Program-made: the position numbers and the translations under genes
Assembly: GCA_027563935.2 (NCBI GenBank)
Contig: JANVAS020000203.1
Coordinates: 2,604,001-2,668,000 of the forward strand
Length of the DNA: 64,000 nt
Direction of reading: 5' to 3'
Source: Costus lasius
Taxonomy: Eukaryota > Streptophyta > Magnoliopsida > Zingiberales > Costaceae
Shown here: positions 13,303-24,805 of the stretch, one piece after another
Numbering within the stretch: position 1 is the stretch's first letter
Layout of the letters: the number at the start of each line of letters is the position of its first letter
The notes under the pieces: model-generated
What the model saw: only the letters and a program-made list of their open reading frames with translations
What the model was told of the DNA's origin: nothing
Database searches by the model: none

Positions 13303-13775
13303 CGTAGGAAACCCTAGGCCAAATTAAAATTTAAAACAAAAGTATAGAAGCGTTGCTCCAAAATAGATTTCACCAAAAAGCCCAGCAAGATTGTCTTATA
13401 AGAGAAACTAGTGGATGTGATAGATAGGTACCTTTAATGCAATTTAGAAACAAGCGATGATGACCAAGATGCACACATGAGCGTCCTCTGCAATCGCACA
13501 CACAACTGGCTCCTCGAGATCTCTTTTTCCTCACCCAGTGCTAGCCTTAGGAAGAAGATTCATGCCTTTGGGAGTTCTTTCTTCTTTGCTTGCGCCACTA
13601 CAAAAATTGCGCCAAAGATGTGAAGGATCAAGGCGCCAAGGAGAGAAGATCACATCTCTACTTGCACCTATGATGAAAGCCTTGCCACCTTCTCCTTGAA
13701 TTCTTGCCAATTCAAAGAGGTCACGCCCAAGGAAGCCCACACCTTCAAGGAGGAAGAAGAAGGGTGATGTCTCAC
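13303..13775 (+). repeat. R1-type dispersed repeat, copy at 13.3 kb
   Basis: Aligns by eye with 24552-24805 and then with 42974-43190, the two halves of the R1 copy split by Copia A. Shared blocks include the opening AAACCCTAGGCC and the GAGCGTCCTCTG segment. It probably represents an LTR or leader piece of another retrotransposon family. No open frame is convincing; the 69-codon minus-strand frame inside it appears to be chance. Confidence 0.6.
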
Positions 13776-13797
13776 ATTTACATTAGATTTTGAGCCT

Positions 13798-13822
13798 ATT
13801 ATATATATATATATATATATAT
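13798..13822. repeat. TA microsatellite
   Basis: Uninterrupted TA dinucleotide run just after the R1-like copy. Confidence 0.9.
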
Positions 13823-13981
13823 TGTTGAGCTATGAAATTTCATGACAAAGTTCATAACATTTATGGGGCTATAAGATTTCATAACAAAGTCTATCCGTTT
13901 TGCCAATTTACTGTTATTGTGTTGTATGGCTGTTGTTGCCTAAAACCTGATGGGTAGCTGATATTTATGTATGACATCTGC

Positions 13982-14557
13982 AGCTCAAATTAGCAATACA
14001 AGTCCCGAAACAGATGTGGCGATTGTTATTTAGGAGGAACTTGTTATTGGAAGTTCGAGTTTCAAGACCAATATGGTTAATGGATCAAACTCACAATGCT
14101 ATTCTAAAACAAATGGTGGTGAAACTACAGAAAGTGAAGATGAAATAACAGTGCATGAACAGACTATTGTATTAAGAATTAAGTTGAAGGTCATAGATAT
14201 TGATCTTGAGAGGATACACGAAAAACAGGATACTCATGATTTATATTGTCCTAACTATAACTCATGCATAACAAAACGAGTGATTTTGCGTAAGAGGAAA
14301 AGATCAATGAGGAAAGGAGATCTTCCATCTGAGAAAGCACATGAAGAAGATGAAACAACAAATATAGTTGTTGTATCTGAGCTTGAGCCGGAGCTAGAGC
14401 TAGATGTATTCAGATGTTTAGCATGCTTCAGTTTTCTTTTTTTTTACTCAGACAGATGGTGGTTTTAACATATTCCGGATATTTGAAGGAAAAGAAAATC
14501 ATGTGAAAATTTCTGTGCCAGTGTCTAAAAAAAGAAAAGTCAAGCTGGATGGATGAA
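13982..14557 (+). pseudogene. Fragment of a membrane-of-ER-body (MEB)-like gene
   Basis: The translation from 14073 contains a charged stretch, then DLYCPNYNSCITKRVILRKR and later VFRCLACFSF. From memory this Cys-rich arrangement resembles the cytosolic part of plant membrane-of-ER-body-like proteins, which carry a VIT/CCC1-type iron-transporter domain at the C-terminus. An in-frame TAG lies 14 codons upstream of 14073. The frame shifts in the poly-T run at about 14436-14446, after which homology-like sequence (GGFNIFRIF) continues in another frame up to a TGA near 14555. The CXXC usually expected is altered to CPNYNSC. No transporter domain follows. It looks like an orphaned, decayed exon rather than a working gene. 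Identification is moderate because it rests on short motifs. Confidence 0.5.
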
Positions 14558-15340
14558 AGCACAAATGAAGGAAATGACCCAGTGTTGGGAATTGATCAGA
14601 AATGCACACTTGCTGAGCCATAAAACCAGGGGCTAATTTCGACCCCACATGAACCGGATGCATTGAAAGTTAAACTAATTTTGCCTACGAGTAATGACTA
14701 TCACAAGCCAAACTAAAAGCTGGGCAGGCCCATCAATGAGCATGAGTGATCATCTACGTTAAATACACACTTCATTTGGAAATTGAAATTCCATCATGAC
14801 AAAACTAATGGACTCAGCAAGTCTTTCGTTGAAAGTGACTATCAAGCAGCTAACTTTTATGGTACAAAAGACAGCCAAGGAAAATAAGCCTGAAACTCTA
14901 ACCTGAAGCTGAATTTGGTCTTGAAGGGAAGCCCAGTTACTCAAGGCTGCTGAGGAATGGCAACGGTAGGGTCTGGAAGCTACGGAGCTGCGTGAGAAGA
15001 CACCAACGCGTAAAACTTCATTGATGATTAGAGGAAAATAAGCTAGTAAAGCAGCCATTAAATCAACAATTAAAAAGAGGCAAAGTCCTAATAACTACTC
15101 TCAAGGGCACGATGGAGGGATCTGCTATTAAGACCTGAGCAGCATGTGTCCAGGCATTTAGTGAAAATTTTTTAGTCGCTAATGATACCTGACCTAGCTA
15201 ATTACAGAGAAAGGGAACATGCATCAGGTCAAAATTCATTATTGGCTGTGGGTAGAATCGCGTATGGTGATGACACTTCGATTAAGGGGAATTCACATGA
15301 TTAGTCAAGGAAAAGTCAGCATCTATTTTGACCCCATACA
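14558..15340. other. Intergenic DNA, no supported feature
   Basis: Short frames on both strands show no recognisable domain. It could be remaining intron or exon debris of the MEB-like fragment, but I cannot show that. Confidence 0.4.
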
Positions 15341-16350
15341 CTAGTAAAAGACAAAGGAAGAGAGAAGGGAGCCTGACACGATCGGCACGTAAAAAAGAAG
15401 AAAAGGAATGAAACAACAGGACGGTCGCAGCAGCTGACTCAAGAATAATATAATAAAAAATAATAAATAGAAGGGTAGTCGATGGAAGGAAACAAGCGGG
15501 GCCGACAAGGGAGAAAGGTAAAAGGAGGTCGGAACGGTCAATAAAAAGGGAAAGAAGACAAAAGAAGGAGAACCCGAAGGAAGAGGGAAACTATAGAGCT
15601 TATGGCATATATAAGTGAAGAGAGGCGGGAAGAAAAAAACCTGGAGGAGGAAGGAGACGGCAAGGAGGAGGAAGCGTAAGAAACAGAAGAAGAAAACGCC
15701 GAGAGGTTGCAGAAGGTAAAAGAGGAGAGTTTCTCTTTGCTACTGCACACTCACACCATTTTTTTTTCCCTTTTTTCTGTTCTCTAGGCCTAAGATGCAC
15801 TAAGCATCCCAGCATCACAAGATACACATAGGCACACACACACCATGCACACTCGACACCATTTCTTTGCTTGCTCGCCTAAGGTGCACTAAGTACCCTG
15901 TGGCACCATGGTAAATGAAAAAGAAATTGCTGAAATGGCTGAGAGGAGAGGAAGCTAGAGTCCTAAAAAGAAAAAGAGAGAAGAGCGAGGGAGAAGGGGT
16001 AATGAGAATCGAATGATAACACCGAGTGAGGGAAAAGGAGAGCAAAACAAAAGAGGAAAATGGAGAGGAAGGAGGGTGCCGGGATGCTTGAGAGAATGGA
16101 AGGAAGGCATACTGAAGGTGACGTGAGTGCACAAAACCAAAAAATAAAAAAAACGCTCTGAGACCGATAAAAGAAGAAAGGAGGAGAAGGCGCTGTATAA
16201 AAGAAAGAGACAATAAGGAGAAGACGCCGTATAAAAAAAAGAGAAAAAAAGAGGAGAAGGCATTGATAAGAGGGAGAGAAGAAGACGACCAAAATGCTGG
16301 CAGAACCTGAAAAAAGCAGGAGTAGAAGAGAGGTACCTGTCTGAGATCCT
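15341..16350. repeat. Purine-rich kilobase
   Basis: For about 1 kb the + strand is dominated by GA-rich runs. This creates long minus-strand frames (for example 15815-16417) full of Ser, Phe and Leu, which I regard as composition artefacts. Embedded within it are two diverged copies of a block of about 70 bp (about 15741-15820 and 15843-15910) that share a GCACACTC-CACCATTT core and a following CCTAAG-TGCACTAAG segment. Confidence 0.55.
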
Positions 16351-17750
16351 TTGACTCTCCTCTTGGATTTTGTCCTCGGAAGGTCACGGCAGCATGAGTG
16401 ATGAAGTGCCTTGTCAAGGAACTCCACCGAAAGGGGCTGCTACCACCTTAAAACCTTGAAGAAGATTCCTTATCATGAAAAGGGCACGACAAGAGAAGCT
16501 ATATTAGAATTTGTTAAGAAGAATGAAAGGGGGAGAGGAGGCAGAGAAATAAATCACTCAGATGAACACTGTTACATGACCAATGTCTACCTGAAAAACT
16601 CCACAAAGCTCCGTCCCGAATAATATGCGCCGCGAGAAGTGAACTTTGCTTCTACTTCAATGAGGTACTATGAAAAGGAGACGGTAAGATGGTGGCGTCA
16701 AAAGAGGCAAGAGAAAGCTCAACTTCCTTTACCTGATGTTTGATGGAGGCTGCCGAACGCCGCTGTACGTTGGTCTCAGAAGCTTTGAATGCGCCAGAAA
16801 TTGAACTCGAAGCATACCATCAATACCAAGAGAAAAATAGAGTCATTAAAGAGATAGTAAAAAGGGAAAAAAAAACGAGAAGAGAGAAATAAACAGATTA
16901 GGGAAACTTGCACCGCTTCTCAGACAAATCTAGCCCAAGCCCATTTTATTGACGGGCTAAGATCCAGAGCCCTTCTCAGACAAATCTAGCCCAAACCCAT
17001 TCTACCGACGGTCTACAACCCGGCGCGAACCTAACCCGTTGAAAAATCCGCCAAAGAAGAACCGAAGAGAAAAAATGGAAATAATATTAAAAAAAAAGGG
17101 AAAAAGGGGAGAGAATCGAAAGAATGAGAAGCGACGAAAACACCCGATCAAGTCCTCTGCTGCTCCTCGTCTCTTTAATTCCTTCCAGAACTGGGTAGCA
17201 CAGAAAAGAAATTTTTTCTTATTTGAGCCAAAGTTTGGAACCTGCCACAAGTTCCTGATTCAAACCAAAACAAAAAAACTGGATTAAGAGGGGTTCAACT
17301 GACAAAGATCGTAAAAAAAATGATGAAATAACAAAGGCTGATTACCTAGTTTGTTGAAGGGAGTAATCTTGGCAAAAGAAGAAAATCCGCCGCGGTGGCG
17401 CTGAAGCGGATTCGTAGAAATGTTGAATTTTGGTTAAGGAACTGAAAAAAAAAACCTTCATTAAAACATAAAAAAAGTAAAAATAAAAAAAAAGGGGGAA
17501 AACTGAGTTGTGTAGAAAACTTTGCTACGCTATGAAAAAAGGAAGCCGCAAAAGTCACGAAAACAAAAAATCTGGGACTTTGTCGAAGAATAATCTGGAG
17601 CCGGAAAAGTGAAACTGAAAGGAGTTAAAATCACATACCAAAGTTTCTCCCAATCCGGCTTATTGTCAAACTCCCCTTAGTTGAAAAGGGTTCGGATCTA
17701 AACAGAAAAGATCCGACCCAATTATCCCCTCTTCCGTTCACTGGGATCGT
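16351..17750. other. Unclassified repetitive-looking DNA
   Basis: Mixed GA-rich and A-rich sequence without a credible gene. It contains a 56-bp tandem duplication (16916-16971 and 16972-17022) with a few differences. Short frames such as 17039-17287 are lysine-rich low complexity. It may be decayed retrotransposon, but no domain was seen. Confidence 0.4.
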
Positions 17751-18270
17751 CCTTAAGTCTAGACTGCATAGGATTTTAGCTTGGAGCGTTGTCGCCACAA
17801 TCGGCCATCGTCGTCTCCTCTAGCAAGCAGGACAGCGCCATCGTCACTGTCGCACCACTGCTATGCCATCGAAAACTTGCCGTGCCGAGGCCTCGCTAGG
17901 ACTCGCCGCTTTTCCTTCACTGCATCATCATCACCAGCGGACGCCTCTCGCCATTTTCTTGGGCAACTTAGGCTCCACTGAGAGCTCGCCGTATAGTCAT
18001 CTTGCCCATTGGAAGCCCGGCGACACTACTCGGCGATTCCATCTCTCCTTCTTGTCTTCTCCAGTAGTCAGTTAGAGATTCTTCGCTGGAAAGCTTCACG
18101 ACGCCGCGATCTCCCGACAAATCCCGTCGAAGATCGCCGCCTCCCTTGCTTAAGTCGAACTCGTCGATATCCTTGCTAATCTCCTGTCAAGCGGAAGCGG
18201 CAAGGGCCGATTTCTTGCCGTCGACTAGATGGATTGCTCGAGTTTCGCCCGCCAGAAGAAATCCCCTCGT
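17751..18270. other. GC-rich island without recognised gene
   Basis: Locally GC-rich, CG-containing sequence with several overlapping short + strand frames (17781-17981, 17863-18075). The codon pattern and the lack of a long frame argue against an intact gene. It could be the CG-rich part of a degraded LTR or of a gene 5' end. Confidence 0.35.
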
Positions 18271-18914
18271 CGGCTCAGTGGGTCAAATGAAAAGGAACTT
18301 TACTCTTCGACTAAAAAGTTACAAAATCATAAAAAAAAAAGGAAGACTTAGGCATTGCTAATCCTACCCCCTCAAATTTCGGCCTTACGATGGGACTAAA
18401 TCAATAGTGGGATTGGGGTCTTTGAACTAATGACACCTGTATGCTATCCCTAGTTAAATAATAGGCTTAAAATGTGAGTGAGCCACTAAACTTTGATACG
18501 CTACACCAATTTCCAAGTCTTTCATCAAGATCCTTATCTCTAGACCCCTCCGCACAACCATGTAGACTCATCTCAAGTTTGTGATTGCTGTTCGAAAGAG
18601 TCGCCAAACTTCCGGGTAGTTCCTACAAGATTCGTTCATTGGTAGAAGCGGTCAAAGCAAACTTTACTCTTTGACAGAAAATTATGAAGTCAAGGGGCCC
18701 GAACTTTACCTGCCGTAATATGAAAAGCGAGAAAAGAAGAAGTTAAACTGAGAATTGCGAGGTCAAAAATAAATCTACGCAGTTAATTCCCCCTCCAAAG
18801 TTTAATCCGGACAACAAGATTAACAGTCACTAATAAAACAATGATAATCTGTGTTATTCTCAAATGAGATGATAGGCTTAAACAAAAATCAGTAATCCTT
18901 AGACTTACACGATA
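18271..18914. other. Intergenic DNA, no supported feature
   Basis: Contains two weakly similar segments (about 18295-18330 and 18655-18690) sharing AACTTTACTCTT. No gene seen. Confidence 0.35.
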
Positions 18915-19000
18915 AAATATTGTTTGGGAGGTGCGTACGTTGATGTTCATCATCGGGGCATAACTCCTCAATATGATGTTGCGTTCGCTAAGGCCGAAGT
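18915..19000. repeat. Left ~85-bp direct repeat bracketing the minisatellite
   Basis: Shares the core ATTGTTTGGGAGGTGCGTAC and the rest of its length with 19308-19390, with a handful of differences. The two copies bracket the hairpin array, so the array plus brackets may be one composite repeat, perhaps part of a retrotransposon LTR. Confidence 0.8.
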
Positions 19001-19014
19001 ATCAAATTTTCTAA

Positions 19015-19290
19015 ATTAAATTACCCAACACGCCGCGAGTTCGAGTAATTTTCTTAATATTTAAATATCCAACAAGTCGCAAGACCGGATATTTTCTAAA
19101 TCAAATTATCCGACACGCCGCAAGGCCGGATAAAATTCCAAGTCAAATTATCCAACACGCCGCAAGGCCGGGTAATTCTCAAATCCAAGTTACTCAACAC
19201 GCCGTGAGGCCGAGTAATTTCCATCGAATTCAAGTCACTCAACACGCCGTCAAGGTCGGGTGATCTTTCCAAATCCAATATCCGACGTGC
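19015..19290. repeat. Minisatellite of six ~41-45-bp hairpin units
   Basis: The core ACACGCCGCAAGGCCG or a variant recurs at about 19028, 19072, 19113, 19155, 19197 and 19242. Each core is flanked by short inverted arms. The arms differ between units but mostly stay complementary: TTATCCG with CGGATAA, TTACTC with GAGTAA, and AAATATCC with GGATATTT. Each unit can thus fold as a hairpin. A degenerate seventh unit may lie near 19385-19410. It is not a CRISPR array: the genome is eukaryotic and there are no unique spacers. Confidence 0.85.
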
Positions 19291-19307
19291 CTTAATGCAT
19301 TACAATG

Positions 19308-19390
19308 GAATATTGTTTGGGAGGTGCGTACGTCGATGTTCACCATCGGGGCGTAGCTCCTCAATATAACGTTGTACTGCCTAGGCCGGG
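19308..19390. repeat. Right ~85-bp direct repeat bracketing the minisatellite
   Basis: Partner of 18915-19000, on the far side of the hairpin array and in the same orientation. Confidence 0.8.
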
Positions 19391-19784
19391 TATTACTCAA
19401 CATGCCATTGCATGACTAAAGTTTGACGAACACAAATCGTCCATGTTGATGGAAGCTCTTTTCCTTTATCATCTTATGTATCATGTCAAATTAAATTCAT
19501 GAATGACATCATTTGACTTTGTCTCTCTTATTTTGTTACGTCTTATAGATCTCTTAATCAAAGGTTCCCTAATCTTAGGGATAATTAACAATGAACGCTT
19601 GCGTTCATTGGAAGCCAGAACCCATTTAACAAAAAGCCTTATTAATTTAAGGTGAATTTGAAAAAGGTCATAATACATTTATAATGTAACAATTTTGACC
19701 CCCCGCCCCCCCACACCCACACACACACACACACATACACACACACATATATATATACTTAATTTCTTATTTTTGTCTATATTT
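19391..19784. other. Spacer with CA/TA microsatellite
   Basis: Holds a C-rich run, then CA repeats and TA repeats at about 19700-19758. No gene seen. Confidence 0.6.
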
Positions 19785-21135
19785 TGAATCATATTTCTTA
19801 TGTTGTTAATAATCTTTACTATTTTTTATTTGTGTTAAAATGCAAAGAATATTGCTTTATTCTTAAGGATTTTTGGGAGATTGAAGATTATGAGATGATT
19901 CCTGGTGTTATAATGAGGCCACACATCAAATTTGGGGAGAAACAGAGCGCTTTGTTGAAAACACAGCAAGCCTATGTATCCATGCATAGCCATGCTCTTC
20001 TCGGCTGACATCCCAACTATGTGCCTTAGGCATGCATGGCTAGCCCGTGCATTTTTGCATGGCCGTCCGTGATAGCCTCGGCTGACGAATTCATTCCTGC
20101 GCTGAAGAATGCATGGCTGTGTCTTTTTCCGCCAGAGTCGACCTTCCTCCCGTTTCTTGCCTATTTTGGATGATTTTGAAGGTGGAATTTGAGGAAACTT
20201 TACAGGAACCTTCCTAACTTGGTATAGACGAGATCTATGGATAAAAGGAAGATTTTTGGGAGGTTTTAGAGTTTGAATTTTGGCTTTGCAATGGCTAGGG
20301 CGAAAGATAGGCAAAAGCTTCGATCAAGGGCATCTAGAACTTGTTTGGACGGATTTCTTCACAGTTTTCATGAGAAAGTTTAAGATTTGTTTTCTCCTAT
20401 CATAGATCTATAATTTTCCCATCTATTGAATGTATTTTCTGAGAGATTATATGCTTCACACGATGAGATCTGTAGCTTAAACTATTTTTGGGACTAGGGC
20501 GCAACCCGTTGAATGGGAAATTGGTTTTGACATTTTATATATCTTAGTGTTGGATGTTTATCATTGCTTATTCAATCCTTGTTGTGTGTATTTTGTGTAT
20601 TTGCTTTGGCCGAGCATTTTATACATTTTTGATGTTGAGAGATGAACTGAAAGGTGAATCGCAACGTCCGATCCACTTAGATTGAACTGGTGCTTTTGAC
20701 AATGAAAGTAGGTCAAGGTTGCTCGAGGATTTTAGTAATTTATCTATTGCAAGTCGATAAACCATGAAAGTAGGAGATCAACTTGGATAGATACCAGATT
20801 ATGCTACTGAAAGGAGGCAATCCATACAAATGGATAGATCGCCTTAAGCGTTTTAGATTTCTGGCTCTGATTATTTTATGTTTTATCTTAATCTTTCAAC
20901 GTAGTGAAACCCAATGTCCTGATCTCTCTAGAATTGCATTTTTCCTATAGTAGTTACTAAGCTTTCGAACTGATTTTGCTTATTATATTTAGTTAATTTA
21001 AATTTCAAAACCCATTTCGCATTATCTAGCTAACGATTGCATGATTGAATGGTACTTGACACTTAGTCCTTGTGAATCGTTAACTTCTATTACTCCGATA
21101 GAAATCATGCACTTGCATTGTCTTATCAAGTTTTT

Positions 21136-21153
21136 TGGTGTCGTTGCCAGGGA
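21136..21153 (+). other. Diverged tRNA-Asp-type primer binding site
   Basis: TGGTGTCGTTGCCAGGGA differs at a few C-to-T/G-to-A positions from the well known Athila/Tat-type primer site. Its position, directly after the inferred LTR end, fits. Confidence 0.75.
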
Positions 21154-21469
21154 CTAAGTTTAGCCAATATCAACTCAATCGTAAGATTGATAGACTAGAT
21201 ATTCTTGTTCTTTTTAATTTTAGTTTTTACATTTTAGTTTCTTTTCTGTATTTTATTTTATCTAGATTTCTTCAAGCTACCCTTATCTTCTTGGTTACTA
21301 ATTTAGTTTATGCCAAGAAATCTTAGAACATGAGAGCTAGTATAAGAAGATTTAGAAATCAAATAGACATTTTGGGTTCTAAGAAAATTCAGAGAGTTAA
21401 AGCTTGAAAAAGTTAACTCGGAGAAACTCACTATGGATTATAACCAGTCTTTAAGAGATTTCACTACAC

Positions 21470-22200
21470 CAAATGGACCGAGCACGAGCATGGTTTCAAT
21501 CCTTATCATCTGGCTCGATCACCATGTGGGAACAACTCTCTAATCATTCATCTCCAAGTACTTCCCACCGAGTAAGACAGCTCAATTGAGGAATCAGATA
21601 ATGAACTTCAACTAGAGGGACGGGGAGTTTACAATGCCTGAGATCGATACAAGGAGCTTCGTAGGATGTGCCCACATAATGGGCTCAAAAAATAGGTATT
21701 AGTGCACACATTCTATAACGGGCTCTTATGTAACACTCGGCTTACTGTTGATGCAGCTGCAAGGGAGCGCTTATGAATAATAATGTGGATGATGCAATGA
21801 ATTTGATCGAGGATATGGCTCTGAACCACTATTTGTGGACCAACAAAAGAAGTCTACCATTAAAAGGCACAGGTAAGCATGATCTAGACATGTTAAATTC
21901 TTTGGTAGCAAAGGTGATTATATATCCCACAAACTCAACTCTTTGAATTTTAATTCTATTTCTTGTGAGATATGTGGGGTTGCAGGTCATTGTGCCTCTG
22001 ACGGCCAGATAATGGTTTTTCCTTCTAGTGACTTTTCTTTAGGTCAAGTCAATACATTCGACAGCATTAATCCAGAAATCAGAATGATCTCTTTTCTAGT
22101 ACATGTAATACAGGATGGAGGAATCATCCTAACATTTCTTATAGGAACAATCAGGGGCAACCTCCTCAATAAAATTTCAACAATCAGATCTCTCAGCTAA
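21470..22200 (+). pseudogene. Athila-type gag, multiply broken
   Basis: In shifting frames one can read a WFQSLSSGSITMWEQL-like block, then a YFPPSKTAQLRNQI-like block, then DDAMNLIEDMA, all typical order for the Athila gag domain. A CEICGVAGHCASDG stretch near 21967 corresponds to the region of the zinc knuckle but lacks the full Cys/His set. Stops and frameshifts occur throughout, so no protein is made. Confidence 0.7.
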
Positions 22201-22679
22201 ATTTCTGGCAATCCCTAGGATTTCAGCAAAGACAGTTCAATCCACCACTAAAATCAAATCTTGAACTCCTGCTTGAGAATTTTGCTTCTGCTCAAACGAA
22301 ATAAAATGAAAATGTCAATGAATCCATCAGACAATTGACTTCAAAGGTGGATGCCTCAACGACCTATAATAGGCTTCTTAAACTTAGATTGCTCAGCAAG
22401 CTAGTTTATCATTTAGATCCTCTGAGAAACTTTCCTCTCAACCTAAGACAAATCCAAGGGAATACTGTAATGCGATCACCACATGTAGTGGAAAGCAATT
22501 AGAAGATCCTAAGATGAATGACCAAGGATTTAGAGTTAGAGAAACTGAAAACCCAAAGAGGGAAATATTATCTGAAGAAAGGGAACTAGTGGAAAAGGAA
22601 GTTGAACAGGAGCAGGTTTATGTTCCTCCACTACCTTACAAGCCGCCTGTCCCCTTCCCCTAACACTTGGCTTAAGCGA

Positions 22680-23290
22680 AGCTAGATAGGCAATTTGGAA
22701 AATTCTTTGAGGTATTGAAGAAATTGTATATTGATATACATTTTACCGACGCACTTTTGCAGATGCCCATATATGCCAAATTCTTGAAAGATATCCTCTC
22801 AAATAAGAGAAAAATTGAGGAACACGAGATGGTAACACTCATTAAAGAATGTGGCACAATTATCCAAAATAAGCTACTGCCCAAACTGATGGACCCTAGA
22901 AGTTTATCTATCCCATGCAGGATCCAGAACATGCCATTTGAGCAAGCACTCTGTGACTTGGGGGCTAGCATAAATCTCATGCCACTTTCAATCTTCTAGA
23001 AGTTAGACATATGGGATCTGAAACCATCATCAATAGCCCTTTACTTGCTGACAGATCAGTACGCCACCCGATGGGAATCATGGAGGATGTTCCCATTAAA
23101 ATCGATGAATTCTTTGTTCTAGCAGTCTTTGTGGTTTTGGAGATGACGGAGGATTCAAGACTACCCCTTATATTGGTTAGACCTTTTCTCGCTACAGCTG
23201 GAGCTGTAAAAAGATGTGAAAAATGAAAAGCTATCATTGAATATTGGTGAGAATAGCTTGGAATTTGACTTTTCTATTGGTCTGAAACTG
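22680..23290 (+). pseudogene. Athila-type protease region, broken
   Basis: The segment 22715-22999 reads through a conserved pre-protease block (MPIYAKFLKDILSNKRK) and ends in DLGASINLMPLSIF, the aspartic-protease motif in this lineage (Asp followed by Leu-Gly-Ala-Ser rather than Thr-Gly). A stop follows. The flap-to-end part (LPLILVRPFLATAGA) continues in another frame at 23011-23226, with Val where Gly is usual before Arg-Pro-Phe. Pol enzymes do not follow. Confidence 0.75.
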
Positions 23291-23945
23291 TCTTTTTCAG
23301 GTTCCTGTTGTAGGATTGATGTAGTTGAAGAGAGTGATGATTTTTTTGAGAGATAAGGAGGACCCTCTTGAGATTGCCTTTTAAATGATCTTGAAGACTT
23401 TAACAATTTGATAAAGGAAGAGGTGTTTGCTTATGCGAAATTGTTAGATTATAGCCCTGGAGTTGATCCAAAAAATGTGCTACAAGAAAAGCTTGAAGAC
23501 AAGGAACCAAAGGGTGATGAAAAGAAAGATTTGGAGTTTGAATCTCTTCTGAGGATAATTATTGTTATTCACCTATTATATTGGATACTCCTTTCAATAT
23601 GTGCATTTTTAAGGCAACGAAAAAATTGGAAACTCTACGCTATTTACTACGCCTCTGATCCACTGACGACACAATGATGATTGATATCGGTCAAGCTAAT
23701 AACCTTAAATTAGCGCTTATTGAGGGCAGCCCAAGCTCTCTTCTCCATTTACTTTTGTCGCAGTTTAAATTGATCTGGTAATGCCTTGATAAGTTATTAA
23801 AAAAAAAAGCAAAAAAAAAGAGAAAGAAAAAAAAGAGAAAGAAAAAAAAAGAGAAAGAATAAAAAAAGAAAAAAGTGATCATCAGAAAAGAAGGGGTTCG
23901 GTATAAGTGAACAACTCTGCTTTTATTTAGTTATGAGTTTGTATA

Positions 23946-24175
23946 TGAGCACTTTGAGTTCGTTTTCCACTGAGTAACTAGAGGCATCCATCACAAATGT
24001 TTGACTTTCATGTAAAAAGGTTGACAAACAACTCAAGGAAAGTGACTTCACTCACTAAATGAAACGAGTTTGTGTACATTATGAGGTGTATGCACTCTGA
24101 ATTTTTTTTCAACTGAGTAACTGGGGGCATTAATCACAAATGTTTGACCTTTGTGTAAAAAGGTTGATAAATGAT
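23946..24175. repeat. Two ~85-bp repeats in the Athila-like 3' untranslated region
   Basis: Copies at about 23946-24035 and 24087-24175 share ACTGAGTAACT, CACAAATGTTTGAC and GTAAAAAGGTTGA. They lie between the pol-end block and the polypurine region. Confidence 0.75.
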
Positions 24176-24551
24176 TTTGGGAAGTAGCTTGAGCCAACCA
24201 ATAATAAATTCATGAATTTATGTTTGCACTTAGAAAGACTTTATCATGGCAGAGCCTGGTTATTTTAGCTATTTAAAGAATGAATTCATAAAAATGAATA
24301 GTCATTGTATGATATGAGTGAACAATCCTCTTTCAGTTCAGATGTTTAACCTTGAGATTAGATTTTTATTTTCAGTTCTAATCACTTCTCAATTTTGCTC
24401 TTAAAACAAAGGTTGGGTATAACTATTTTCATATCAAACAAATCTTGGACTTCAGAACATTCTACTTTTAATTCATCACTTGTTTTTAAATAGTTTAATT
24501 GCTTAAGGACAAGCAAGATTTTATGTCTGTGATATTTTGATATCTCACATC

Positions 24552-24805
24552 TGTTGGAAAACCCCAGGCCAAAATTAAAATTAAAACAGAGCGGAAGTGT
24601 TGGCTCGAAATAGATTTCCCAGGAATACAGGATCGTTCTTACCAGTGATCCACTAGATGTGTTAGAGTAGCACCTTATTGCAAATAGAAGAAAGCCTCTA
24701 ATGACGTAGATGCACAAGGGAGCGTCCTCTGTAGTCACGCACACACGGGCTCCTCGAAGTCTCTCAACCTCCACACTTGGTGCTAGCCTCGGGAGGTGAG
24801 ATCCA
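24552..24805 (+). repeat. R1 repeat, left part (split by Copia A)
   Basis: Starts with TGTTGGAAAACCCC, which looks like an LTR start, and interrupts the Athila-like element. It matches the copy at 13303. Its continuation begins after Copia A at 42974. The last five bases, ATCCA, are the Copia A target duplication. Confidence 0.65.

Larger units (their letters stand above)
19785..24551 (+). mobile_element. Athila-like Ty3 element, decayed and internally deleted
   Basis: A probable 5' LTR (start near 19785, uncertain; end about 21128) is followed by a diverged primer site at 21136-21153 that resembles the tRNA-Asp-type site of Athila and related elements. Next come gag traces (21470-22200), a glycine- and proline-rich linker, and a protease region (22680-23290). 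RT, RNase H and integrase are absent. At about 23690-23760 appears the short block that in Athila-type elements follows the end of pol. An A- and GA-rich stretch and a 3' untranslated region come next. The motif AAGGACAAGCAA at about 24504 marks the approach to the polypurine tract. Only some 20 bp of the 3' LTR remain before R1 begins at 24552. The element would have needed enzymes made by a relative. Confidence 0.75.

Noticed and set aside
15815..16417. Minus-strand 200-codon frame rich in Ser, Phe and Leu
   Set aside because: A by-product of the purine-rich + strand; overlapping frames in the same region show the same composition and no domain.
17781..18075. Possible gene start in the GC-rich island
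   Set aside because: Only short overlapping frames, no splice-linked continuation and no recognised domain.
19015..19290. CRISPR-like regular repeat array
   Set aside because: Eukaryotic genome, units are contiguous hairpins without unique spacers, and no cas genes are present.
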